DNA of 64,000 bases from Phycisphaerae bacterium (GTDB taxonomy: Bacteria > Planctomycetota > Phycisphaerae > UBA1845 > UTPLA1). A model generated the notes under the pieces. It saw only the letters and a list, made by a program, of their open reading frames with translations, was not told where the DNA came from and searched no databases. Of the stretch, positions 36,412-45,306 are shown one piece after another; the stretch's first letter is position 1, and each line of letters opens with the position of its first letter. The stretch covers positions 124,001-188,000 of the forward strand of contig DATEMU010000013.1 of assembly GCA_035275405.1 (NCBI GenBank), in the 5' to 3' direction. Both the position numbers and the translations under genes were made by a program.

Positions 36412-37208
36412 CGCTGCCTCCCGCCGCCGGGCGGCGGCAAGAGGGGTTTTTGATCTTTCGGCGCCAGCGGGTTGCCCTGCGCGGGATCGATGCCGGCCTG
36501 ATTCGCGAGGTTCTGAATCTCGCGCATATCGCCGCGCTGCAATGCCTGCATGACATCCTCCATCTGCCCGGGATTGAGCGTGATGCCCAGCGTCTGGAGG
36601 ATCATCGGGAGCATCTCGCGCAAGGTGTCCAGGGGAAGACCGGCGACATCGCGCGGGTTGAAGTTCGCCGGATCGAGCACCGCCGCGCCGCCGGGGATCG
36701 CGTCGGTCAGCATCGTCAGTTGTTCTTCCGGGATGCCGAAGTCCGTCTCAAGGTTGATGTTGCGCGGCTCGGCGCGAAGGACATATGTCGTCAGCAGATG
36801 CTGCTTCTCGTTATCCGCTCCCTCGGGATCGCCCATGTAGATCGAAACGCGGATGTGAAACAGCCCGGAGATCGCCTCGATCGGCTGCGCCTCCATCTGC
36901 CATGCCATCCCCCTGATCGTCTCATTCTCGAAGAAGCCCGTGGTTTCTTTCTCGCTCGGCGCGATAAGGCCCAGGTCCAGCGCCGTCAGCAGCCGGTCGG
37001 TCATAAGCGTCGCCTGGTTCATCCGCTCGGCATGCTCGACGTGAAACAGCCCGTTGCGGAAGGCGACGCCGATCGCGGACATGGCGACCAGCAGGAGCGA
37101 AAGGGCGATGACGACCTCGAACAAGGCCGCCCCGCGGCGCGCAACCGAACGCGCTCCCCTCACCGGGGCACGCCGACGTGCCAAACTTCTTCCGCGCATC
37201 AATGTCAT
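36408..37208 (-). CDS. gspI: GspI-like minor pseudopilin
   Basis: 266 residues; GspI is usually about 125. A basic leader of 26 residues ends RRG, then AALFEVVIALSLLLVAMSAI with Glu5 of the mature form. FHVEHAERMNQATLMTDRLL is the following helix. The C-terminal extension (about 180-266) contains Met/Gln/Leu-rich helices (MEDVMQALQRGDMREIQNLA) and a Pro/Gly tail. Position between H and J genes supports GspI. A 166-nt gap separates it from gspH, the largest gap in this gene group, so a secondary promoter is possible. Confidence 0.72.
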   Translation of the reverse strand: MTLMRGRSLARRRAPVRGARSVARRGAALFEVVIALSLLLVAMSAIGVAFRNGLFHVEHAERMNQATLMTDRLLTALDLGLIAPSEKETTGFFENETIRGMAWQMEAQPIEAISGLFHIRVSIYMGDPEGADNEKQHLLTTYVLRAEPRNINLETDFGIPEEQLTMLTDAIPGGAAVLDPANFNPRDVAGLPLDTLREMLPMILQTLGITLNPGQMEDVMQALQRGDMREIQNLANQAGIDPAQGNPLAPKDQKPLLPPPGGGRQR

Positions 37209-37374
37209 CCTGCCGTCCTGAGAGGGACGTACTCAGTTATCTCTGCCTGGCGGGCCCCGCTTCTTTTACCGACAAAAAGCGCCTGCGCCGCAAAGTAAAG
37301 AATCGCTCTTTTCGACGGAGATGCTGCCCTAACGTTTTATTGGACAGTTAGTTACAGATAGTCTGAGTGTTTAG

Positions 37375-38517
37375 CTATGACGGCGACTTGCCGTCCGTGT
37401 CGCTCTGTTTGGGTTGGGCTTCCTGAAAGGCACGGCGAATCTCCTCTTTTTCCTCGTCCGAGAGGTTGGAATCGGCCAGTTCCTTCTCAAGCTGGGCCAG
37501 GGCGTCGTCAGCGGATTGAGGGGCGTTGGGGTCGGCGGCGGCGTCCTGCGGAGGTTGGCCTTGCTGGAGCGCCGTCGGATCGATGGGTGGGAGGTTGCCA
37601 ATCTCCTGTTGTCCCGATGACGGATCGACCGCAGCCTGCGATGAATCGTCGGCCCCCTTCTGGCCGGTCCCATCCGCGGGGATGGTCAGCGTCATGTCTT
37701 CCGGTGCGGTCACATCCGGGATTTCGAGCTTCTCCCGCTGGACATAAAAGGTGGGGTCGTTCAGTTGCTTCTGGGTGACGGCGTCGCGAATCGTCGCCAA
37801 GCCCGTACGGCCGTCAAGGACCACCCAGGACTGCGGCTCTTCCTCGGGCAACTCCTCCGTAGGCGCGATTCGAGAGAGAACAAGGGTGGCCCATTCCGCC
37901 GAGCCGTCGGCCTCGAAGAGGATGATCGGCCGAAGCTCGTCGATCTCGATCTCCTGGCCGCCCATGCCATCGGAGCGGGCCGCCTGCAACTTCGCGGACG
38001 TAGATTCGACAGCGGAGGTCTCTTCTTCAGCGACGGGCTCGGCCTCGAGCGGATCGACCACCCCCTCTTCCGAGACGGAAACCGGGCGCATGTAGGCGGG
38101 CCGACCCGGCAGGACGCGATGCACCTCGATATCCGCCAGTAGCGCGGGTTCCTCGGCCCAATCGTAATAAGCGGGCACCCACAGGCCCGGCTCGATGATG
38201 GGATCGGGCTCGACCTCGATAACAGGTTGCTGTTCGCCGGGGCTGAATCGGACGCGGTGGCGCCGATGTTCCAGCATCGCCGACGATCGCGTCATGTAGA
38301 GGAGCGAACGGAGCCGCGAGGCGGATTCAGGCAACTCCGCCGCGACAAGTTGGCCCTGCATGAGCGGCCACGCCATCGCCGCAAGCAGGACGAACAGCGA
38401 CAGCGCCAGCAGCACTTCAAGGAGCGTAAAGCCTCGGCGCAACGCAGGGCGGGCTCTGCCCGCCGTTTGACCGGCGCGCAAACTTCGGCGGGTGGAACCC
38501 GCCCTACCCGCGGTCAT
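37375..38517 (-). CDS. gspH: GspH-like minor pseudopilin with repeat-encoded leader
   Basis: 380 residues from ATG 38517, whose ATGA overlaps the gspG stop; the frame is open further upstream, but this coupling supports the start. The prepilin motif is RRG then FTLLEVLLALSLFVLLAAMA. The leader before it is 29 residues (MTAGRAGSTRRSLRAG and on), unusually long, and is encoded by a hairpin element at 38448-38503. After the pilin helix are MTRSSAMLEHRRHRVRFSPG, beta-rich segments, and a low-complexity acidic Gln/Pro tail from about residue 290 (QQEIGNLPPIDPTALQQGQP). GspH starts the pseudopilus tip complex. Usual length is about 170. Confidence 0.75.
   Translation of the reverse strand: MTAGRAGSTRRSLRAGQTAGRARPALRRGFTLLEVLLALSLFVLLAAMAWPLMQGQLVAAELPESASRLRSLLYMTRSSAMLEHRRHRVRFSPGEQQPVIEVEPDPIIEPGLWVPAYYDWAEEPALLADIEVHRVLPGRPAYMRPVSVSEEGVVDPLEAEPVAEEETSAVESTSAKLQAARSDGMGGQEIEIDELRPIILFEADGSAEWATLVLSRIAPTEELPEEEPQSWVVLDGRTGLATIRDAVTQKQLNDPTFYVQREKLEIPDVTAPEDMTLTIPADGTGQKGADDSSQAAVDPSSGQQEIGNLPPIDPTALQQGQPPQDAAADPNAPQSADDALAQLEKELADSNLSDEEKEEIRRAFQEAQPKQSDTDGKSPS
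38448..38503. repeat. Triple-hairpin element inside the gspH leader
   Basis: GGCGGGC-TCT-GCCCGCC (38448-38464), GTTTG with CAAAC (38465-38483), and GGCGGGT-GGA-ACCCGCC (38487-38503). The two outer stems are perfect 7-bp stems. Similar text (GGGCT with AGCCC) is at 47741-47757. Confidence 0.65.
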
Positions 38518-38969
38518 CGATCCGTCTTCCAATTCACTACGTCGTCTTCGGTGCCTTCGCGGTTGTCGGGACCATTGCTCCACAAATCGTACTTACCTTC
38601 GTTGTGTTGGCCATTGGCGTTGTACTGGTACTCGTTGTCCCACGGGTCCTTCAGGCCGCTTTCGTTCTCGATGTACGGACCGGCCCACTTCTTGGCGATG
38701 TCGTCGTCGCTGGGCTTTTCCAGAAGGTACTTGAGTTCCTCCGGGTACATTCCCGTGTTTACCTTGAACAGGTTGATGGCCTGGCTCAAGGGACCATTCG
38801 GACCGATCGCCGCCTTCGCCAGATCGACCTTGGCTTTGTCGCTCTGCGTGGTCAGCGCCGGCACGACAAACGCCGCCAGGAGGGCGAGCAATCCGACGAC
38901 CAGGAGGATTTCCAGAAGGGTGAAACCCCGCCGCCCCGCCGCTCTTCGTGTGTACGTGTTCTTTTTCAT
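38514..38969 (-). CDS. gspG: Major pseudopilin GspG
   Basis: 151 residues. Leader MKKNTYTRRAAGRRG, then FTLLEILLVVGLLALLAAFV (Glu5 present). The GspG C-terminal signature is complete: GMYPEELKYLLEKP, KKWAGPYIENESGLKDPWDN, EYQYNANGQHNEGKYDLWSN, GPDNREGTEDDVVNW, which holds the calcium-site acidic residues. A strong AAGGAG lies 8 nt before ATG 38969, fitting a highly made subunit. It forms the pseudopilus that pushes substrates through the secretin. Followed with ATGA overlap by gspH. Confidence 0.95.
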   Translation of the reverse strand: MKKNTYTRRAAGRRGFTLLEILLVVGLLALLAAFVVPALTTQSDKAKVDLAKAAIGPNGPLSQAINLFKVNTGMYPEELKYLLEKPSDDDIAKKWAGPYIENESGLKDPWDNEYQYNANGQHNEGKYDLWSNGPDNREGTEDDVVNWKTDR

Positions 38970-39060
38970 AACGTCAGCTCCTTGAAACGTATCGTTCCTA
39001 TCAAATCCAACGGATTCTATCGTCGTTCGTTCCGCTCCGACACTATCCCCTCCACAAGCG

Positions 39061-40257
39061 TTAAGTCGCCCCGGCGCTCATGGTCAGGATCGGCAACAGC
39101 AGCGCAATCGCGATGACCGCCACGACCACCGCCATGATGATCAGCAAAATTGGCTCCAGGAACCGCACCATCAGGTCGATCTGCCGCCCCGTCCGGGCCT
39201 CGTACGAATCGGCGATGGTGACGAGCACATTCTCCAGGTTATTACTCTCCTCGCCGACGGCGATCATGTCCACGATATCCAGCGGAAACAGCCCGCTCCT
39301 GCCCAGCGGCGCGGCCAGGGACGTCCCTTTACGCACGCCCTCAATGGACTCGTCGACCACTTCCATCAGCAGCCGATTGCCCGCCGAGTCGCGGCTGATC
39401 TTCAGCGCCTGAAGGATCGGCACGCCGTTGTGTAAAAGGGTTCCCAGAATTCGGCAGAACCGGCAGATCGCCACCAGCGTGATGATCTTGCCCATCATCG
39501 GCGCCTTCAGCGAGAACTTGTCCATCGCCATCCGCCCACGCTCGCTGCGGATCAGCGCGATGGTCGCAATCACGACAACCGCCAATACGCCCGCCACGGC
39601 CGTCCCGTTCGCCTGGAGAAAATCGCAAAAAGCGAAAACCAGCTTGGTTAGCGGCGGCAGTTCACCGCGAAGAAACGAACGCACCTTCGGCACGATCACC
39701 ACGAGAATGAAGATGATGATGCACGTCCCCACGCCCATCAGCAGGGCGGGATACAGCATCGCGCCGAGAAGCTTGTTGCGCAGTTCGTTTTGCCGCTCGG
39801 TGAAAACGGCGATGCGGGCGAGCACATCCTCCAGAAATCCGCCCTTCTCCCCCGCGCGGATCATCGATACATGCAGCGGATTGAAGGCGTTGGGATGTTT
39901 GGACATCGCGTCCGCCAGCGTCTGGCCGCTGGACAGGTCCTCGCGAACCTCCCGCAGGATCTCCTTGAACACGGCGTTCGACGTCTGCTTGTGCAGCACA
40001 TCCAGCGACCGCAGCGCGGGCACGCCCGCCCGCAGCAAATCCGCGAACTGCGAATACAGAACGGCGACCTTCGCCCCCTTGACCTTCCGCTTCCGCCCGC
40101 CGGCGCCCCGACTCGCCTTGCCCCCCTCGCGGACATCGACCGGAAACAGAAGCTGCTCGTCCAGCGAGCGGAGGACCTGCTGCTGGTTATCGGCGGTCAG
40201 TACACCGCTGACGGTCTTGCCTTCGGCGTTGCGGGCGGTGTAGGTGAAGCTGGGCAT
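39061..40257 (-). CDS. gspF: T2SS inner-membrane platform protein GspF
   Basis: 398 residues. Starts MPSFTYTARNAEGKTVSGVL, the usual GspF/PilC opening. Two T2SSF domains (about 65-190 and 265-390) with FADLLRAGVPALRSLDVL, MIRAGEKGGFLEDVLARIA, and the second-copy equivalents LGTLLHNGVPILQALKISRD and MIAVGEESNNLENVL. Three membrane segments lie near 167-190, 217-236 and 371-392. It is the first gene of the operon; a TATAAT box lies about 60 nt upstream. gspE, gspC and the prepilin peptidase are not in the window. Confidence 0.93.
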   Translation of the reverse strand: MPSFTYTARNAEGKTVSGVLTADNQQQVLRSLDEQLLFPVDVREGGKASRGAGGRKRKVKGAKVAVLYSQFADLLRAGVPALRSLDVLHKQTSNAVFKEILREVREDLSSGQTLADAMSKHPNAFNPLHVSMIRAGEKGGFLEDVLARIAVFTERQNELRNKLLGAMLYPALLMGVGTCIIIFILVVIVPKVRSFLRGELPPLTKLVFAFCDFLQANGTAVAGVLAVVVIATIALIRSERGRMAMDKFSLKAPMMGKIITLVAICRFCRILGTLLHNGVPILQALKISRDSAGNRLLMEVVDESIEGVRKGTSLAAPLGRSGLFPLDIVDMIAVGEESNNLENVLVTIADSYEARTGRQIDLMVRFLEPILLIIMAVVVAVIAIALLLPILTMSAGAT

Positions 40258-40319
40258 GGCGGTAGCAGTCGAGCGGGCCTGCGTGCTGCATCGGCATCTA
40301 AGGCCTGACGGCCACAGCC

Positions 40320-40349
40320 ATTATAAACAGGAAACCGGGCTGCTTGCCG
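40320..40349 (-). promoter_or_regulatory. Possible promoter of the secretion operon
   Basis: A perfect TATAAT on the minus strand (40325-40320), about 60 nt before the gspF ATG. The -35 region is poor (GGCAAG or CGGCAA at 17-18 nt), so the call rests on the -10 alone. Confidence 0.35.
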
Positions 40350-40416
40350 CCCACGCGCAATGGGTCCGCAACTTCGTATACCCTGCCTCGAAATGGGGAT
40401 TGCAGGGTTGTCGGTG

Positions 40417-40569
40417 TCAGGTATGGGTGTCTTGCGTATCGATATCGACCGGGGAATGCATGTGATTAGCGGCCGAGGGCTTGGCCAGGACGCGATGGAA
40501 ACAAAAACAGGTCAAGCCGACGACGAAGCTCAGCGAGCCAATCATGAAAATCCAGCCCTCTGTCGTCAT
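40417..40569 (-). CDS. 50-aa single-helix protein, possible small subunit of the Na+ symporter
   Basis: Starts at ATG 40569, which overlaps the symporter stop as ATGA. One membrane segment (about 5-28, MTTEGWIFMIGSLSFVVGLT) is followed by CFCFHRVL and a polar, His/Asp-rich tail. Tiny one-helix proteins directly after NSS/SNF symporter genes are known as MetS-type small subunits (methionine/alanine importer). Position and size fit; sequence alone is too short to prove it. Confidence 0.55.
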   Translation of the reverse strand: MTTEGWIFMIGSLSFVVGLTCFCFHRVLAKPSAANHMHSPVDIDTQDTHT

Positions 40570-42173
40570 GATCGCGCCTCCGCCGGTAAACGACCCGTGT
40601 CCTTGGTCTCCGCCTTCCATCGCCGCCCGCCGATGTTGATCAACACGAGCAGGAACACCGTCACAACGACGACGAGGGCAAATGATAGCGCCACAACATT
40701 GTCGGAACGGATTTGATCGACGTATTTCTTGAAATCGTTGTAGAAAAACAAGCCGAGCATGATCAGGAGATACGCCGGCGTAACGTATCGGATGACAAAC
40801 GGGAAGAACCGAGGCAGGCGTAGCTCCGCGCCCTCGTGCGCGAACTGGACCCCGCGCTTCACTCCGAAAACCCAACCAAAGAGCAGCGTTTGCACGGCAG
40901 CGAGGACGACGATCGCGATCGTCCCGATGGTGTCATCGAGGAAGATGAGGGACTTCAGGTCCTTGCTGAAAAAGATCACGAAGAGCGAGCCCAGCCCGGT
41001 CACAAATCCCAGCAGTGCGACCGAGGCGCGTCGGCCGATACCCAGCGCTTCTTCGAGAAAAGCGATGGCGGGCTGCAGCATGGAAAGCGAACTCGTAATC
41101 GCCGCCAGGAACAACATAAAGAACCAGAGAAACCCGAACAGCCGCCCACCGGGCATGTGTTGAAATACGATCGGCAGGGTATGGAAGCCCAGCGAAAATG
41201 TGCCCGTCTGTGATGCCCCGGCGGCACCAAGGAACACAAACGCCGCCGGAATGGTGATCAATCCGCCGAGACAAACCTCGAAAAACTCATTGGTCGCCGA
41301 CGCCGTAAGCCCGGATAGAACCACATCGTCCTTGCGCTTGAGATAGCTTGCATAATTAATGATCACGCCGAACCCGACGGACAGGCTGAAGAAGATTTGA
41401 CCGGCGGCGTTCATCCAGACTTTTGGATTTGCCAGCGCTTCATACCAGCTCGTATCGCCTGCCAGGGGTTTCGGATTCCACATGAAGCCGAGCCCTTTCA
41501 TGACGCTGAACTCGGGCTTGCTCGGATCGGGAGTACCCAGCGTCAAAACGCGGATCAGTACGATGATGGCACAAAGTGCCATAAGCGGCATCGCATACGT
41601 GCAGAACTTCTCGATCCCGCCGGACAATCCGCGGTAGATGAAATAAAAGTTCACCGCGAAAACGATCAGCCACACGACGACGCTGATGTGCACCCGGCCG
41701 TCGAGCATCAGCCCATCCTGATTGGCTCCGACGAATGAATTGAAATAGTCGACGCTCTTCGTCGCGTACTGGCCCGAATCGCCTCCGAGATCGATCCAAC
41801 CCATGAGATAACTCATGGCGTATCCCATGCACCACGATTCGATCAGAACGTAGTACATGTAGATGATGACGGGGATGATCAATCCCAACACGCCGAGATA
41901 ACGCCAGATCGAACGGCGCCCGAGCAGGCCGAAGATCGCCGGGGCGGAATTGAAGCCGTGCTGCCCGCCGTACTTGCCCATCGCCCACTCGGCCCAGCAG
42001 ATCGGGATGCCGAGGAAGATCAGCGCGCAGAAGTAAGGGATCATGAACGCCCCGCCGCCGTTCGCTGCCGCCGTTCCGGGAAACCTCAGAAAGTTTCCGA
42101 GCCCGACGGCCGAACCGGCGACCGCGAGGATCATCCCCAGCCGGCTGCCCCACTGTTCTTTGGATTGCGCCAT
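40566..42173 (-). CDS. Sodium-dependent neurotransmitter/amino-acid symporter (SNF/NSS family)
   Basis: 535 residues from ATG 42173 (MAQSKEQWGSRLGMILAVAG); the frame is open further upstream but lacks family character. TM1 carries the LeuT-type unwound region GSAVGLGNFLRFPGTAAANG with its sodium and substrate contacts. Other family marks are IPICWAEWAMGKYGG, FFSLSVGFGVIINYASYLKR (TM6 region) and FFMLFLAAITSSLSMLQPAI (TM8). About 11-12 helices are predicted. Substrate is probably a small neutral amino acid, not determinable here. It is translationally coupled to a 50-aa helix protein and preceded by an NhaC antiporter, so the group may balance sodium entry with export. Confidence 0.9.
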   Translation of the reverse strand: MAQSKEQWGSRLGMILAVAGSAVGLGNFLRFPGTAAANGGGAFMIPYFCALIFLGIPICWAEWAMGKYGGQHGFNSAPAIFGLLGRRSIWRYLGVLGLIIPVIIYMYYVLIESWCMGYAMSYLMGWIDLGGDSGQYATKSVDYFNSFVGANQDGLMLDGRVHISVVVWLIVFAVNFYFIYRGLSGGIEKFCTYAMPLMALCAIIVLIRVLTLGTPDPSKPEFSVMKGLGFMWNPKPLAGDTSWYEALANPKVWMNAAGQIFFSLSVGFGVIINYASYLKRKDDVVLSGLTASATNEFFEVCLGGLITIPAAFVFLGAAGASQTGTFSLGFHTLPIVFQHMPGGRLFGFLWFFMLFLAAITSSLSMLQPAIAFLEEALGIGRRASVALLGFVTGLGSLFVIFFSKDLKSLIFLDDTIGTIAIVVLAAVQTLLFGWVFGVKRGVQFAHEGAELRLPRFFPFVIRYVTPAYLLIMLGLFFYNDFKKYVDQIRSDNVVALSFALVVVVTVFLLVLINIGGRRWKAETKDTGRLPAEARS

Positions 42174-42219
42174 AGACGATCGTCTCCTCACTCCACCGCG
42201 GCGACTCGGTAACGAATTG

Positions 42220-44004
42220 TCACGCGACCACCGCCGCCCGCTCGCGAATCGGTCGCCCGATCGCATACACGATGACGACCAGGCCCGCGCTGCCCGTCAG
42301 GAGCCCGACCCACGCCGGCGCGCCCAGCCAGCCGCAAAGCAAATCGCCCGCCACGATCTCCATCAGTGCCGCGGTCACGGCATAGGGCAATTGCGTCCAG
42401 ACGTGCGCCTCCAGGCTGCATTCCGAGGCCAACGCCGACAAGACGGTCGTGTCGCTGATGGGAGAACAATGATCGCCAAAGACCGCGCCTGCCAGAACAC
42501 TTCCCACGGAGCCGTAGAATAGCGTGAGCGCGTCGTCCCTGGCAAGGTCGGTGGCCAGATGCCCAGCCAGGAGGACGGCGACCGGACAAAGGATACCCAT
42601 CGTCCCCCACGATGTTCCCGTCGCAAAGGAAACGATGCAGGCGGCGACGAAGATCATGAGCGGCAGGAGGTGCGGTGAGAACTGATGCGACTTCAACTCG
42701 CGGACCGCTACCTGCCCTAAGTGAAGGTCCCTCATGCTGTCCGAGAGCGCCCACGCGAAGATCAGGATGGCGATCGCAGGGATGACGCGCTGGACGCCCT
42801 CCATCATCGACTCCAGCGATCGCATGAACGTGAGAGACCTTGTGGCCACGCTGAGACCGATAGCCAACAACACCGAGATGATTGCCCCATAGAGAATCGC
42901 CGCGTAGGCGTTGACGTTTTTCAGAATGTCGGCCATCGTCCGCGGCTCCGCGGACCCGTACCAACCCGTCAGGAACAGGATGAGGACGGTTGCCACAACG
43001 AGGCCGCCGACCGGCAGGCCCGCGTACCACCACTTCGCGCGGTCGTGAGCCGTGATCCGATGCTCCTCTTGAAAGGGCGTCGCCCGCGCCGCCTCGCGCT
43101 CCTCGGCCTTGCGCATGGGACCGAAATCGCGGCCGGTCCACCCCAAGAGAAACACGAGCACCAGCGTGAAGATGGCGTAGTAGCGATACGGCAAGCTCCG
43201 CACGAACGCCTCGTACGCCCCGACATCCGCCAGGAACGCCGGCAGATGCCCATCCGACTTGAGTTGATCGAGCCCCGTCTGAATGAAGCTCACTTCGGTC
43301 GTGATCCACGTCCCGAACAGCGCGAGCGATGCCACCGGCGCCGCCGTGGCATCGAGGATGAACGACAGCTTCTCCCGGCTGATCCGCAACCGATCGGTAA
43401 TCGGCCGCATCGTCGGACCGATGATCAGGCAGTTCGAGTAGTCATCGAAAAACACGACCAGCCCGGCCAGGAACGTCGTAAGCTGCCCGCGACGGCGAGT
43501 GCGGGCCAATCCGCTGACCGCGCGGACCATCGCCGCCGTCCCGCCGTTCGCGTGAATGACCGCGACCATGCCGGAAATCGTCAGGCTGGCCAGAACCGTC
43601 ATCATCCTCGCCGGATCGGCCGTCCCACTGTGCGAAGGATCGGCAATCGCCCCGACGAGATAACGCTCAATCGCCAACCGCGCGGCCGTCACGAACCCGT
43701 TGGCCCCGCCGAACTTCGCCTCCGGCGGCAGGCAGTACATCACCATCGCCGACGCCGTGAGGATGCCCATGATCATCGCGGGGAAGACCTGGCGCAGGAG
43801 GATGGCCATGCCGATCGCGACAATCGCCGGCGCGACCGTCCACAGGCCGTAAAGATCCTCCGGCAATGGCGGCGCGGCCGGGGCGGTCGTCGTTTGCGAA
43901 ACTGGAACGAGAAACGGTAGAAATGCGATGAGGACGACCAGCGACGTGAGGGCCACGGCTGCGCGCCGACGCCCCCGCCTCCACGTGCCGACCGCCAAAA
44001 CCAT
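42220..44004 (-). CDS. nhaC: Na+/H+ antiporter, NhaC family
   Basis: 594 residues, about 12 membrane segments. The key NhaC/Na_H_antiporter block is FFDDYSNCLIIGPTMRPITD followed by RLRISREKLSFILDATAAPV. A second block is FATGTSWGTMGILCPVAVLL with VFGDHCSPISDTTVLSALAS, also diagnostic. A Pro-rich extracytoplasmic segment (TTTAPAAPPLPED) follows the first helix. A cytoplasmic loop around residues 295-330 is highly charged. The gene ends 46 nt before the symporter start, same strand, likely one operon. Some family members carry organic acid/amine exchange instead, which cannot be ruled out. Confidence 0.85.
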   Translation of the reverse strand: MVLAVGTWRRGRRRAAVALTSLVVLIAFLPFLVPVSQTTTAPAAPPLPEDLYGLWTVAPAIVAIGMAILLRQVFPAMIMGILTASAMVMYCLPPEAKFGGANGFVTAARLAIERYLVGAIADPSHSGTADPARMMTVLASLTISGMVAVIHANGGTAAMVRAVSGLARTRRRGQLTTFLAGLVVFFDDYSNCLIIGPTMRPITDRLRISREKLSFILDATAAPVASLALFGTWITTEVSFIQTGLDQLKSDGHLPAFLADVGAYEAFVRSLPYRYYAIFTLVLVFLLGWTGRDFGPMRKAEEREAARATPFQEEHRITAHDRAKWWYAGLPVGGLVVATVLILFLTGWYGSAEPRTMADILKNVNAYAAILYGAIISVLLAIGLSVATRSLTFMRSLESMMEGVQRVIPAIAILIFAWALSDSMRDLHLGQVAVRELKSHQFSPHLLPLMIFVAACIVSFATGTSWGTMGILCPVAVLLAGHLATDLARDDALTLFYGSVGSVLAGAVFGDHCSPISDTTVLSALASECSLEAHVWTQLPYAVTAALMEIVAGDLLCGWLGAPAWVGLLTGSAGLVVIVYAIGRPIRERAAVVA

Positions 44005-44069
44005 GGGGCGAGACCGTAGCCGCGACCCCGAACCGCGTCAACGTGCGGTGGATCGGTTATTATACGCGC

Positions 44070-45203
44070 ATGGACTTCAGCCTCTCACCCTCTCAACAAG
44101 CCGCCAAGGACGAAGCCATTGAATTCGCCCAGCGCGAACTAACGACGGGCGACGTCGATCCCGTTTTCGACCGCGACGGCTGGAAAAAATGCCGCGCGAT
44201 CGGTGCGATGGGCATCACCGCCCCCACCGACTACGGCGGTCGCGGGCAGACCCTCAACGAATTCGTCGCCGCCATGGAGGGGCTGGGCTACGGCTGTCGC
44301 CGCATGGGCCTGCTCACGGCGATCGGCGCGCACGTCTTCGGCGTCGTCGAGCCGCTCTGCGTCGCCGGGACCGATGAGCAAAAGAAAAAGTTCCTCCGCA
44401 AGCTGGCGACCGGCGAATGGGTCGGGGCCCACAGCGTGACCGAGCCGCAGGCCGGCTCCGACCTGATGAGCTTCACGACCACCGCGGCGCTGAAGAATGA
44501 TCACTACATCATCAACGGCAAGAAGCGGTACACCACCTGCGGCGCGGGGGCTGATCTGCATGTCGTCTATGCCAAAATGGACGACCCGACGCGCTATCGC
44601 CTCTCCTGCTTCCTCATCGAACCCGGCACGTCGGGCATGACGGTCCGACCACTGCCCGCCGTCGGGCTGACCGGGTCGGGCCTCTCCGAAGTGACCTATG
44701 AAGACGTGAAAGTCCCGGTCGCGAACATCCTCGGCAAGCCCGGCGCGGGGGCGATGCTCTTCCAGGGCTCCATCGAACGCGAGCGGGCCTGCATCTTCGG
44801 CGCGGCCCTCGGCTCCATGCAGCGCGAAATCGAACTCGCCATCACCTACGCCAACGAACGCGTCGTCGCCGGCAAACCGATCGCCGGTCACCAGGCGATC
44901 TCCCACCGCATCGCGGACATGAAAGTCCGCCATGAGGCGTCGCGACTCCTGCTCTACCAGGTGACGGCGCTGAAATCGGCCAACAAGCGCGCCCCGCTCG
45001 AAGCGGCGATCGCCAAGCTCTTCGTGAGCGAATCGTTCGTGCAGAACAGCCTCGACCTCATCCGCATCCACGGCGGCAACGGCTTCGTGAACGAAGGCGG
45101 CGTGGAGAGCTTTCTCCGCGACAGCCTCGGCGGCATCATCTACAGCGGCACCAACGACATCCAGCGCAACATCATCGCGGCGGGGCTGGGGCTTCGCGGC
45201 TGA
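44070..45203 (+). CDS. Acyl-CoA dehydrogenase-like flavoprotein
   Basis: 377 residues from ATG 44070. Order: N-terminal helical domain (DFSLSPSQQAAKDEAIEFAQ), middle FAD/substrate sheet (GAHSVTEPQAGSDLMSFTTT, VPVANILGKPGAGAMLFQGS), C-terminal helical domain (RIHGGNGFVNEGGVESFLRD, IIYSGTNDIQRNIIA). In medium-chain enzymes the last motif reads YEGT with Glu as catalytic base; here it is YSGT, so the base must be elsewhere or the reaction differs. No Shine-Dalgarno is visible, and a TATTAT box ends about 6 nt before the ATG, so the message may be leaderless. It is divergent from nhaC. Confidence 0.88.
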   Translation: MDFSLSPSQQAAKDEAIEFAQRELTTGDVDPVFDRDGWKKCRAIGAMGITAPTDYGGRGQTLNEFVAAMEGLGYGCRRMGLLTAIGAHVFGVVEPLCVAGTDEQKKKFLRKLATGEWVGAHSVTEPQAGSDLMSFTTTAALKNDHYIINGKKRYTTCGAGADLHVVYAKMDDPTRYRLSCFLIEPGTSGMTVRPLPAVGLTGSGLSEVTYEDVKVPVANILGKPGAGAMLFQGSIERERACIFGAALGSMQREIELAITYANERVVAGKPIAGHQAISHRIADMKVRHEASRLLLYQVTALKSANKRAPLEAAIAKLFVSESFVQNSLDLIRIHGGNGFVNEGGVESFLRDSLGGIIYSGTNDIQRNIIAAGLGLRG

Positions 45204-45306
45204 TCCGCAGAGTGGCCGCCTCGTCCAATCACTGCCAAAAAAATGGCCGATCCCTCCCGAGGTTACGAGAGAGACCGGCCGGTGAAATTCCAAATCCGCG
45301 CGACGG

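Noticed and set aside
40417..40875. A longer 152-codon version of the small helix protein
   Set aside because: The upstream part overlaps the symporter gene in another frame; only the last 50 codons from the ATGA overlap are credible.
44139..45293. A 384-codon frame antisense to the acyl-CoA dehydrogenase
   Set aside because: The dehydrogenase frame is conserved throughout; the antisense has no recognisable domain.
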